From NCBI RefSeq assembly GCF_029852145.1, contig NC_079975.1, positions 6,758,001 to 6,822,000 of the forward strand: a stretch of DNA of 64,000 nucleotides, read 5' to 3'. Source of the stretch: Microplitis mediator. Its lineage: Eukaryota > Arthropoda > Insecta > Hymenoptera > Braconidae. Made by a program: the position numbers and the translations under genes. The notes under the pieces were generated by a model that made no database searches, was not told where the DNA came from, and saw only the letters and a program-made list of their open reading frames with translations. Shown here piece after piece: positions 1-13,100 of this stretch (its first letter is position 1; the number at the start of each line of letters is the position of its first letter).

Positions 1-232
1 AATAACTGACAGCACTGGTTTCTTGAATTAAAATAATTAATTTTAAATCAATGGAATAATGAATCGACTAGATACCGGGTCGAAATTATTTCTTAATAAA
101 TTATCTTTGTACTAGTATACAATTTAATCCATTTTAGTGTAATAAAAAAAGTGTAGAGATGATTTCACGTGAGTGAATCAGTCGAAAAAATAATTTCGAT
201 CGTAAAGCACCCGTTCGCGCTTGAGGTGTGCA
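1..232. repeat. Dispersed repeat, copy 1 (cut by window edge)
   Basis: The window starts inside a sequence beginning AATAACTGACAGCACTGG that recurs in the same direction at 45951-46163 with mostly point differences and small gaps. The shared tail includes CGCTTGAGGTGTGCAA, and a weaker third match to the tail occurs near 59860-59930. No coding sequence or terminal repeats are visible. Confidence 0.7.
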
Positions 233-741
233 AAAAAATATTTGTTAGGAAATTATCAAGTTAAAATTTCTTAATATTACGAGTTAGTATGAAAATTGCT
301 TATCATTACACAGTTAGTTTAATAGTATTCAAAATTACTAGTTTACCCAACTAATATCTTTTAATTACGAACCAGTAGATATCTCTTCTTGGTGCAGGAA
401 TTTATGTGCATTTTCTATTGCCAAAAAATATCATGGTAACGACTAATTAAACAATAAAAATAATAGTAACAGAAATAATACAAACCCATAAACATAAATA
501 TGTACAAAAGTTCATAATATACAAATACAAATATCAACATAAAATAAAAAATAATACACTAATTAATAAGATTACTTTTAATCACTTTGATAAATGTAAG
601 CATTATAATAATAATTTATTTTTACTGTTTCAATTTTTTTAAATTTATTATTTTGTTACTACAACTGCTTTCATCGTGAAGTGATACAAAGTAATCTATG
701 GTATCTCCTGTTTAAAAAATAGTTCGTATTTTTTATGACTC
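233..741. other. Intronic or downstream AT-rich sequence, nothing recognised
   Basis: No open frame, conserved motif or terminal repeats are visible. The stretches 1529-2490 and 2877-3394 are the same. All should lie in the intron after exon 35. Confidence 0.6.
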
Positions 742-1528
742 TACTCTCTTAATTTGAATCAGTGGAATTTCACTGGTTTGCCAGTAAAACCTCACTGATT
801 TACTAGTAAAACTCACTGATTCGACCAGTGGTCTTGGCGGCCATTTAATCCCATTGGTTACTCAGTGAACTTCACTGGTAAACTCAGTGAATTTTAATGG
901 TGGGCGTAGTCACTGATTTAGCAGTGAGAATTTCCACTGATTCATCAGTGAGTTTCACTGATTCAACAGTGAGCTGATATAATTTTCATTATAACTCAAT
1001 TTATACATATAGGGCATGATTATTTACCCAAAATAAATAAATTAAAAACATATTTACGCGAATGTACTCTATTAAACTCTTATTACATCAACTGTATTAA
1101 AATTATTCAAAGTAATGTGGAAGAAGGAAACTGCACTTTGAGCTATCTTCGAAATTTTACAAATATAATGGTCGATTAAATTATAAAAATTATCAAGGCT
1201 CGGAGGATAGCTTAAATTAAAAACATAATATAATTTATGTAAAATAGAAAATGCAATAATAGGGCCACAATTTGGCTTAAAATCTATTAATTAATTCAAT
1301 TGTCATTAACAAACAAACATCAGGTTATGGATAACTTGGTATAACTAATCATAGGTCGCTGTTGACAACGGACACTCGAGGTACTTAAATTTCGCACTGG
1401 TTTGAATCAGTGAACCCAATTATCACTGGTTTACCAGTGCGCAAGTGTTAACCTCACTGATTCATCAGTGATTATTTTATTCACTGAATAAACCAGTGGA
1501 TTTCTCACTGATTTAAATTTAGAGAGTA
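742..1528. mobile_element. Palindrome-rich MITE with TACTCTCTTAA-type ends
   Basis: The left end TACTCTCTTAATTTGAATCA and the right end, inverted TACTCTCTAAATTTAAATCA, match as terminal inverted repeats. Just inside each end are clusters of short palindromes of the CACTGGTTTACCAGTG and TCACTGATTCATCAGTGA type (751-975 and 1394-1515). The middle is plain AT-rich sequence. Confidence 0.65.
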
Positions 1529-2490
1529 ATGTCTGTGTATGAAATAAAATTAAAAACATAAACAATAATACAGAAATAAAATGTAACTGAAGATTGGAAC
1601 GTTTTTCGTGAAACGAAAATAAAAAAATGGAAAGTAAAAGATCTACTAGATCGAGATTTCCGAAATGTTTTGCACGTCAGCCAAAATTTTCAGGCCACCC
1701 CCAACTACCCCTGAAGCAGTCAAACTACATAAATTTTTTTAATTTTCGTTGCGCGAAAAACGTTGCGATCTTCAGGTACATGAAATAAAAATAAAAAATT
1801 GATGAGATTATAATGTCAAACTTTATTGGCTTATAATTAACATAATGTCTATTTTTAGGTAGCAAAACATTCATAATATCATTAAAATTTTATGCATAAA
1901 ATAATAAGTACAAATAAAATAGTATAATATAAAATTTTTCATCCTTTTTGTCTGTTTATACACTTATTACGAAGTTAATGAGTAATGTTTATATTTTGAT
2001 ATAGTATAACCATAAGCTTTAACACAGAACTATAATAATTAATGCGTTCGGCAGTGACTCAACGAAATAGTATATTCTTTTTAATTAATTACTGTAAATG
2101 ACTTAAGGCGTTGATTATTAAAAATTATAACGATTGAAAGCTGTACAAAGGCTCTAATATAATTTATTAATTCGTAAAACGCAATTATATTGTATATAAT
2201 ATATAATAGCACCACGGTAATAATATATTTATATTTATGATCTTATGGCAGTTAAAAAAGCAGATAAATAATAAATCTGGCATTTATCAAGAACATGATT
2301 CACTTAATAAAATGCAATGATTTTTTTAAAAAAAATATTTATACGCCGAGCTCATCAGATTTTGTATGTGAATGCCTCGAACGTGATTTTTTAAGGTTTG
2401 CCAAGTATGACCGACCATGCGATCGTTTCTCTTTAATAGTATTTCTCTTTTCCGGCCTGAAAATAATTTTTTAATATTAGCAGTTATTTA

Positions 2491-2876
2491 TACCCGGGTA
2501 AAAAAAAATTTATATGCAATTATATATTATTATATGTGAAAAATGGCCCAACATAATTACATATAATTATATATAACTTATATACAAAAAACCATTATGT
2601 ATATTTATATATAATTTTATATAATTACAAATTACTATACTTAATGATATATGGATTACATATAATTAGATAGATTACATATAATTCATATATGATTATA
2701 TGATTATATATAAATAAACATTATATATACTTATATATAATTTTATATAATAACATTGGGCCATTTTCTATGTATAATTTCATATTATTGTATCTTATTA
2801 TATATGGCTGTTATATAATTAGATATGAATTGCATATAATCATATATAATTATATATAATTTTTTTTACCCGAGTA
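2491..2876. mobile_element. AT-rich foldback with TACCCGGGTAAAA ends, copy 1
   Basis: The ends TACCCGGGTAAAAAAAAATT and, inverted, TACTCGGGTAAAAAAAATTA enclose almost pure TATATAATTA-type sequence that can fold on itself. A second copy is at 7174-7537. Confidence 0.6.
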
Positions 2877-3394
2877 TACTCAAACATCGTAGAAATCTCG
2901 AAGAAATTTTTTTTTTTAACCGAATATTCATGTAATTTTTATTCTTTAGCTCTTACTGTCTAGACCGACAATGAAAACTGTACTTGTGTGACCGGCTCTC
3001 AAAGATATTAATTTTACTATATTATATATTTACAAACATATTTTTTTTTGTTTTTGTTAGCAAATGAGATTGTTTTTTACAATTAGTATTAATTTATTTG
3101 ATTATTATAACCCCTTGGTTAATTATTAAAAAATCTAAAATTGGTTAAGATTAAAATCTTACCGTGTATCTAATGGTTAAATAAATACTCATTTTAATGA
3201 TATATTATCATTAATTTGTATGTACAATGACAATAATTTCTATTGTTTTTATAGTGAAGAAATAGACACAGATTTTTTTAAATGATTAAATATATAGAAT
3301 AAATAATCTGATTCCCAATTTCCTTAAAAATTTACTGTCATATATTTAGATCCCGATCTTTAAATAAATACTGATTGATAAAAATAGTATATTA

Positions 3395-3530
3395 TACACC
3401 TAGGGAGAAAAATAGGGCATTCCAACCCGCGTATATAATTTCATAAGAGAAAAGAACGACTTTCTTTCTTCTAAACAGAGCAGGGATTTAAACTTTAGAT
3501 GCAGGTATGGTGAAAATATACTTTCTGATT
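3395..3530. repeat. Fragment related to the foldback at 4204-4440
   Basis: It shares the GGCATTCCAACCCGCG-like hairpin arm and the TTTAAACTTTAGATGCAGGT end with the element above. Position 3580-3660 also shares GCTAAATTCAAAGT and flanking bases with 8905-8950. Confidence 0.5.
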
Positions 3531-3957
3531 TATTAAATGCGCATTTGCAGTCTAGAGATTTTGGTCATGTTAACGAGGTAGCTAAATTCAAAGTTACGTC
3601 GTAAGAGAGAAAGGTGATAGATTAGTTATTGATTTGGATTATTGGGTAGGGATACATTCAGATCATTATGTCGAAAAATGACATCGGAAACTGGGAACTA
3701 GAATTTTATTCTATAAATATTGTCTTCTATACCAATAAAGTAAAATAAAATTTATAAATTCCCAAAAAAATTTTAATAACGATAACTGTAACATAAGATA
3801 ACTACTTATCAACAAGTACAGAAATAGTAAAACAAATAATAAATAATAAGACAGAAGAAGCAAAATTCTACGTGAATAAACTCAAGGGTTCAACTTAATG
3901 AAAGTAAAATTTAACGTTAATACTGCAGTAATAATAATTTATGAAATGATTACTTAC

Positions 3958-4123
3958 CGTCTGACAGCTTTAGGTGTTTGATACGCTAAAAACGAACGGT
4001 CGTTACGAAGTGATGGCTGGTGAATTTCACTAGAGTGCTCACAATGCTGTCCAGAAGTACCGTGAGGACAATAACATTCATATCCAGATTCTGTTTCAAT
4101 GCAGTTTCCTTTACCGCAAAGAC
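3958..4123 (-). CDS. trol: Perlecan exon 35: second EGF and linker; last exon in the window
   Basis: It completes the second EGF (LCGKGNC, CYCPHGTSGQHC), then encodes the linker EHSSEIHQPSLRNDRSFLA, ending in TPKAVR plus two bases. The acceptor is TATATCAG|GT and the donor is ACG|GTAAGT, phase 2. The following exons, expected to carry LamG2, LamG3 and the stop, are not found in the remaining 3.9 kb. Confidence 0.93.
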
Positions 4124-7100
4124 CTGATATAAAATATAATATAAGATATTTTAATATGTCCAAATAATAAGAAATGATAAAATTTTATAAAATAATATAT
4201 TTTTCATCATACCTGCACCGAAAGTTTAAATTCCCGCCATGATTAGAGGGAAGAAAGTTGGTTTTTTCTCTTAAGAGAAAACAAATAATAAAAATTAGCG
4301 AATGCGCCGTTCTTCCCACAGAGGCAAAAATTTAAACTTTCAGGTGCAGGTCGGTGAAAAATTTTATACACATCACAAAAAAAAGTAAGACATCCTAATC
4401 CGCACAATTATACACACGGATTGGAATGTCCTACTTTTCTTCCTCGGTATGTAATATACTATTTTTAAAAATTAAAATTCATCATTGGTCACTTCCTTTG
4501 AAATCTTTTTTGTGTGTGCGCAGATGTAGATGCGCACTGTTCCTGCACGAACTTTTTTTAAAGGTGACACGACCGATGATCCGAGGACAATTGATCCGCG
4601 ACAATTAATCCGCGACAATTGATCCTTGCGACGATTGATCCGCCGATAAAAAATACCCACACACATATAAATGTGAAAAATTTGTGAGTGAGTATATTTT
4701 TTATGTTACACGCACACAAAATTAGTGAAAAAAGGGCGTAATTTTTCACATTTATATGTGTGTGGGTATTTTTTATCGGCGGATCAATCGTCGCAAGGAT
4801 CAATTGTCGCGGATTAATTGTCGCGGATCAATTGTCCTCGGATCAACGGTCAGGTAATCTTTTTTAAATGCCAGTATTTCAAAAGAAAATTTTTATGAAA
4901 ACTAATTAACATTTTTCTACGATAGTACATCAGCGTTATCAGTAATCTTCGATTGAAAACTTACTCTGAATAAGTATTTCGTTCGTAAAATATATTTCTT
5001 ACTTATTTTGTTCCTTTGCAATCTTAAAGAAAAATTTTTTTCAAAGAAAGCGAGCATTTACCTGGATAACAAGATTGTCCAACGTTGTCACAATGCTGTC
5101 CATTATATCCTGTACGACAGAGACAAATGTAACCATGTTTAGTAGGAGCTTCTTGACAGACACCAAAGTTATGACAAGGATTTTCAGTGCAAGTGTCGCA
5201 GGTTGACACACCAACGCTGTCAATTTCATCTCCAATAATATCAAGTGGCTTTTCATTGACAACAACTCGAGATATGCATCCGACAAAACCAACATGATTC
5301 GTTCCCACTCGTTCGTTGATGATAATTGAGTCAGGCACACCACCTATATAAAGCGGTTCCTTCAAATCTAGTCCTTGTTTTCTTCCTGAAGCCGCTGCCT
5401 TGTAAGGACCTTCGCCATCAACCAGCAAAAGACTGTCTTTTCTATTGCGATGTACTTTGATTGTATGCCAGTCGCCCAAAGATAAAGATTTATTTGATCG
5501 AATTATTGTCGTGCCAGAGCCAAGATCAAATCTAGTATAAATTAATAATTTATATAGATATATTTCATGGAAATTAATAAGTAAATAAATATATATGTTA
5601 TTTTTTTACCTGAATTCTGGATATCCATTCGCCAGCGATAAATAAATCATATCTCCGGTACCATCAGGAGACTCGGCATTATAGAGAATTATTCCATCAG
5701 GATTTTCGGGTTTGAAAGACAGTTCAATGTTGAATTTAAGATAAGAATCTGGTAACGTTGGTAGTGCGATGTAACTACGCGGTGCCTGATTGAACCTCGG
5801 TACTACTCCCGTTACTACCAGAACTTTTGGAACTTCTGTGCTCACCAAATTATTTGATGCGTTACATATATACGTTCCTGCATCCTCAGCTCGGACTTTA
5901 ATTAATTGAATTTTGTTCTGAAAAGAAAAGCACCGAGTTGTAATAATATTATTTTACTGAAAATTAAAAAATTTTGATAATTTGTAAGCTCGTACGTCAT
6001 TTATTGTTGACATTGGAAGAGAACCTCCGAGTTTACTCCACTTGTAGGTAATCGGTTTATCTAGAGTGACCCGACATTCCATTTCAATACTCGAACCGTA
6101 CGGCACATTTTTTACTTCGATTGCTGGTTCATCATTTTCCCCACCTGTGCATTAAATTTTTTTGTTTAATGTTTGTATTTAAATAAATTATTATTAATGA
6201 TTTAGTAAGTTTTTTTTTCTTTTAATATTACTTACAAAAAAGATCAAATAATTTGTGTGAGTGAAAAAAATACAAAATGATTTTATTATTGATATTATTT
6301 TAAAAAAATTTAATTTTTGTGTACACAGAATAAAATAATTTCTTGGCACAAGAAAAATATTGTATTATAAAATAAAGACAAAAATTTTTTGCGCCCAAAA
6401 ATCCTTTCCCAGGTAAAAAAGTTATATATAATTATATGCAACTCATATCTAATTATATATAACTAGCTGCTACCTGCCCGCTTCGCTGGGCATTTTGTAA
6501 TGTTAGATGGCTCTATATTTTGTTTTGATTATTGATATCAATATTCTAGCATTTACCGTTTGAACATCAATAAATATTCTTATTCTCTGGCACTTTTCTA
6601 TGTAAAAAAAAAGTAAGTGGTAAAACCACAGGATAGATTCAATAGTTAATATTCCGGCTAGTATAGCCCCATAACAGTCGGCCCTAACTTTGTCATGAGG
6701 CAGAGGTAGAAGAGACTTTCCCTCTCCTACGCATGCGCGCTAGGCAAGGAAACACATCAGTGAACACTTAATGCTTATAGAAATCATTGTTTCTTAAACT
6801 TTCAATAACTTTATATTAAACGAAGATATCGCAATGATTTTTTTTTAGATAAGGCCCAAATGTCTAAGAAATAAAACTTAGAAAACTGAATAGAAATCTA
6901 TCGAGTAGTTTTTCCGTGATGCGCGCTTAACTGCAGACTTCTATCATTGTATTTATATAGATTAGATATAATAATATATAGTTTCATATAATTATATATA
7001 GAAAACGACTCAATGTATGTATATAACTCAATTATATATAAACATATATAATGGTTTTTTATATATAATCATACATATAATACAGATAATTATATGTAAT

Positions 7101-10100
7101 TGTAAATAATTACATACAGTTATATATAATCATGTCATTGTAGAAAAATGAGCTTATAGAATAGATGCATTTTATACCCCGGTAAAAAAAATTATATGCA
7201 ATTATATGTGACAAATAGCCCAATAAAAATACATACAATTATATACAATTATATTTACATTTTACACAATTTCCAGGGATTAAAAAGAAATTAAAAGAAA
7301 TCTTTGCCTTTTAGAATGCATCACCTTTATAGCTCATTTCTGTAAAATGGGATGAGTTTATATAATTATACACTTACGTGTCTATGTATATGATTATATA
7401 TAAAAAACCATTATTTATATTTATATATAGTTATATATAATTATATGTAATTTGGTTTACCCGGTTGAATATTAGTAAGTAAACATAATTATATGTATAA
7501 TTATATGAATAATTATATATAATTCTTTTTACCCGGGAATTTTTTCTGTGTATCATTACAATATATAAAATACTAAACGTTTTAAATACCTTGAACAACA
7601 AGATTATATTCTTGTTCAAATGCTCCTTCGGATGAATCAACTCGGCATTTATAAACACCACTGTCGCGCATTTGTACATCACTAATTCTCAAATTATCTT
7701 CATAAACTTGTGCGGAAGATGGCAGTGGGTCACGGTCAGCTCTGAACCATTGGTATCGCGGGCGACTAGAATGCCGTGAAGAAAATACACACCGTAGTTC
7801 AAATGAATCTCCAACATTTACGATGTCAGCAGATGGTTCAATGTGAACAATAGGACCAGCGGGTTCTATAATATTTAAAAAAAATTTATATTTAAACACC
7901 AAGAATAATTTAAAATGAAAAATAAATGGATGTTAAAAAGTGACAAAGAATTTTAAAATTATCGACAAGTTTGTAGATAAAAAAAATAAATAAAAACAAT
8001 ATTAATAATACAATAAATTTGAAGAAATAATAAAACTAAACTAACAAAAAAGCACTATTAGCTAGAGACAGGAAGATATATTTAAATAAAAACACACACA
8101 CACGACACAAAAATCTCAAAACAAACCACGTCGTCGTTGAAGATATTGGCGATTTCGCGAGATGCGGCAGAAGCGTTCATCAGTAGCGTCGTTGCAGTGA
8201 ACATAGCCATCACAAATGTTATCCAACGTAATGCATTCTTGACTTCCGCATTGGAACTCTCCCTTAGCGCATTGTACCGAAGGGTATAGTAGCATGCAAT
8301 CCGCAAACGAATAAACAACTAAATCATAACGCGAGTTATAAAATAACTTCAAGTCATAAAGATTAATTTATGGTGTCAGAGATGATGCCATTGTCACACG
8401 TTTCCCATCATAATTAAATAATATAACACTATTTTTTAAACATTATTCATTATCATTGCAAAGCAAACCATTCAATATTAAAATAAAATTTGAAAACAAA
8501 ACGAGGCATAAAAATAATTATCACACGACTTTTCATCATCTTATAGAATATATTTATTTAAACTATTTATACTTTATACTGAATGAAAAAATTTAGTTAA
8601 ATAATTTATTTTATATTCGTCATTTAAATAATTTTTAATTTTTAAAATGATGAAAAGTAATAGAAAAAATTCAAATTTCATAACAATAAACTTTAAAAGA
8701 ACTAAATATAAATTATGAGCAACTAAGATATTTTATGTAAATTATGCCGAAGAATACGCCACTTATTGGCTAAAGTCAGCATTAAATTTTATATTAAAAT
8801 AAATTCTCTCTGATTGGTCAAAAGTGTGATTTAATTTATATTAAATCAGTCATTTTTATATTAACCAATGCGCGAAAAAAATGTTTTTCAAAGAAAACGA
8901 CCAATAAGATAGCTAAATTCAAAGTGACGTCATAAGAGAGATTAGTTATTGGCTTTAATTATTGAGTGGGGATATACTCCGCTGACTTTAGACATGTAAC
9001 GGCATTTTTCTTCGTGCATTCATTACATAAACTATTGTATAATTAAGTCCGTAAAAGAAGGACCTGTTCTCCCAGTATTTTCTACAACTAAGCCGTAACT
9101 GCGCATGCGCGTTAGTGCAAACTCATAGACTTCATTGTAGCCAAGTAGTGAGAGAAAAGCCCGTTCTTTTGCAGACTTAACTATACATCGAGACATCGGG
9201 TATAATATCGATTCCACATGATGCATAAGACACTACTTTTTTTTTTCTTTTTTTATAAAAATCTCTTATTAATTACTAATAAAATATATATGAAATAAAA
9301 ATACGTTTTTTTATTTTACTTACGTGAAACATGAAGATTTACATAATCACTCGAAAATCTTTGAGCATTACGAATTTGACAGATGTAACGGCCACTATCT
9401 TCAGGTCTGACTCTCATTAATTCTAAATAATTGTCTCTGACTCGTGCATTAGGTGGCAGTTGTTGTCCATCTTTTGTCCACTGTATCGACACTTGATCTC
9501 TTGTTTCACATCGCAATCGTACTGAGTTTCCTGTCTGAGTATTTACATCTCGTTCTACAGCACGCACTCCAACATCATCATAAGTATTTTCTAAAAAAAT
9601 AAACAAAAACAGTAATAATAAATAAGTATCATTAATCATTAGCTATTGGTACCTAATTAATTTTACACGCAGGATTTGAAAACATTTACTTACCATTCAC
9701 CAACACTTCAGCTACAGCTTCAGCAGTACCAGCATCATTAGTTGCCTTACAAACATATTTTCCAGCATCTTCATACATGATTCCATGGAATTGAAGTAAA
9801 CCTTGATGATTAGTTACTGTGCGCGGCAATGATCGACCGATTGCAGCCCATTCTATTTTCAATGGCTGATCTCCAGTTGCAGTGCAGACAATAGATGGGC
9901 TTTCACCAGGTGCTACTACTTGTCGATTTGGATTCAATTCAATTCTTGGTGGAGCTAAAGCAGAGAATAGATTAATTTTTAGTGATATTTTTTATGCTGA
10001 TATAGAGTAGAGGTATCACTGCTGTTGTGGCCACTGCACTATTTTTGGACAATTAATACTTTATTTTAATTAATGAAAAACTTCAAAATAAAATTACCAT

Positions 10101-13100
10101 TTTAATAGTGGGGTAAAAGTGTCTTTAAACATTTAAAAAATTAATTATGTTATTGCGTCTTTACAAATTATTTTTTTGCAGACCTCAAGCGCAAAAGCGC
10201 TGAAAATGTTTTATGAACAGTTTTTTTTTCGACTATTGTACTCACACAAAAATATTTCTACTCTTTTAATTACATCAAAATAGGTCGAATTGTATACTAG
10301 CATATAGAGAGTTTATTAAGGAACAATTTGGACCTAATATTAAGTGGATTCGTTATTTTATTAGTTTAACCCGTCAGCACTCATGTGAACTTTCCGGTAA
10401 TCTTTACTCTCATGATGAGAGATTTGCTCACGCCCTATGCGCATGCGTCTAACATCTCGCGCGCTTTAGCGCACTTGTAACGGAGGATAAGTTTAAAAGT
10501 TACGAAGTATAACGAGAGCGGCCGAACAGCTATTCACTGCCCTAAAGTGGCCGAAAATGGTACCTCTACCCTATATAAATATTGAGATAATAAATACTTA
10601 CATATAATTTCCAAATGAGATTTAGCTCTGAACAATTCAACACCTACATGATTTAGTCCTAAACAAATGTATTCTCCAGCAGCTTCTTTAGTAACATCGG
10701 GAATAATTAAAATGCCATTATGTACAGAACTGCCAGGAGGAAGAGGCTGTCGATCGCTTTTCTTCCAGTCCAAATAAATACGTGCGTCATCCGGACCAAT
10801 TGCTTGACACCGCATTTCTACCGTTCCACCATTAGGTATCCTCATAAAATCATCAGGGATTCGTATTCCTTCGTTCGGTTTTCTCGGAGGTGATGTTTGA
10901 GAGCCGGATCCAGGACGATTGTGATCAGGCGGACAAGGCGTATCACCCCGACACGGTTGATTAACGTCAACATCATTATAATCATCATCAATACGAACTT
11001 GGATTCTCTCCTCACTTATTCCCGCAGCATTCGTAGCTTGACAAGTGTACGATCCCTCATCATCCAATGACATTGATCTGATATCAAGAACAGCAGACAG
11101 AGGTGTCGCCGGTGATGATCTAAGTGGCGTAAATAATTGAAAAGCTGGGCTGTGTTTAGTCCAGGCAACAGTTGGCTGTGGGATTCCCTCCGCATGACAA
11201 GTCAATTTCAATCGGTCACGAAGTTTTGCTTGAATAATTCCACCACTTGGTGTGATTGTGATGACAGGTGGAGATTGTACTTCAATTCGTGCAGTAGCTG
11301 ACGTTGAACCAACTGGATTTGATGCAGTGCACACATACATGCCATCGTCACTCACAGTTATGTTTGTAAGTCGTAACAAGCCACCTGATAGTTGTTCGAC
11401 GTTTGGACCAAGAGGCCGGTTGTCTTGACGAGACCAACGAACTTCCGGTACAGGATAACCAGCAATTACTCGGCATTGCAAGTCCGCAGAACCACCAACG
11501 ACCACCGTCTGAACGTTTCTCGGATAAAGTTCGAGAACAGGAACTTCACGTGGTTCGACTTCAATCATAGCGCTGGCTTCAAATGTATCAATACCGTTTG
11601 TAGCTCGACAAATATAAACTCCTCTGTCGGACACCTGAGCTCTGACGATTTTCAATGTATTGCCGTACTGCTGAGCATTAGCACCAAGCGGCTCTCCATA
11701 TTTGACCCACGTAACTTTCAAATTAGGATCGCGATCATCAATATGACATTTAACTTCAGCGATTGTTCCTTGTGATACAGTCTGCCGTTCAGGTTCAACT
11801 CTCGCGTTTGGTCGACTTTTCTTTGAGTGTATTGACACTTGCGCACTAGTACTTGTTTGAGTTCCTTGATAACTAGTTGCAATGCATACATAAATGCCAG
11901 AGTCTTTTGGCTCAGGATTATCAATAGTCAACACACCGTCGCGTTGACTTGCTGATGATGGGAGAGGAAGTCCGGAGGATCGGGTCCAGCTGACATTCGC
12001 GTGGAGATTAGATCGAGTACATACCATACGAATGACGTCACCACTGGATCCCATCCACTCGTTGGGTGTTATAAGAGGACCTTCATTGGAATCAACATTT
12101 GTTGCTGGTCTATCAGGATTATCAGTGACGTACAGAATTGTCGATTGTTCACTAACACCGATTCGGTTTCTAGCAACGCACTTGTATTCAGCTGCATCGC
12201 TTTTTGACACTGATGGAATTCTCCATACATTGTTTTCGAAAATTGCTTCCGGGTTCATTCTGCCTTGAATACGAATCCAATTGACTTCTGGCACGGGATT
12301 GCCAGTTACTTCGCAATGGAATTCTACTGGCTCTCCTTCTTTGATTTGTTGGTATGTTGGACGTATTACGGCTTTTGGTTCAACGGGACTAGAGCCTAAT
12401 TGAAAGTTATTTTATTAATTTAATAGTTATTTTGGTACTATTCGTTATATAAACTACCTGGTGTAAATAACATACTTTGAGGAAAGGCTGCGTCCATTAA
12501 AAATAAATTAAATTTATTTAAATGAGTCCAAATATTTTTATAATCGTAATCATAATCGTATTGCCAATAATGAAGAGAAGCGCGGGATCAGTTTGATCAA
12601 CATTTTTAAAAATATACTGTACGATAAATTTTGAATTTTTTAAAATTTTTTACTCCTATTTAATTATAATTTAACAAATAAACGTTTTTTAGAAATGAAA
12701 ACGCAGATTATTAGACTATAGAGTAATGAACCGAGCTGCGTATTTACTTTTGCGGTAAGAAGTTTAGTTTGAAAAAAAAGCTTGGATAAAAATTACTGCA
12801 CGGGAAATATGAACTATATAAATTGAGAAATGACAAGTAATATAATGATAAAGCCCTGACAGATCCGACTTGCGGTAAATTAAGGTATTCACCGTAAATT
12901 AACGTATTTTGCCGCTAAATACCGTATTGCTACGGCAAATTTGCGGTAATTTACAACAATATACGGTAATTGAGTGCAAACTCCGGTAATTTACCGTAAG
13001 TTGCGGCATTTTGTACCTTTAAGACGAAACAATACTTCACTTTGAGGTAAATACCGTAATTTTACAGTAAATCTATACGGTTACGAGGAAATACCGGAAT

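Noticed and set aside
2491..2876. AT-rich tract considered as an origin or centromeric satellite
   Set aside because: It has inverted TACCCGGGTAAAA ends and a second copy at 7174-7537, so a foldback transposon explains it.
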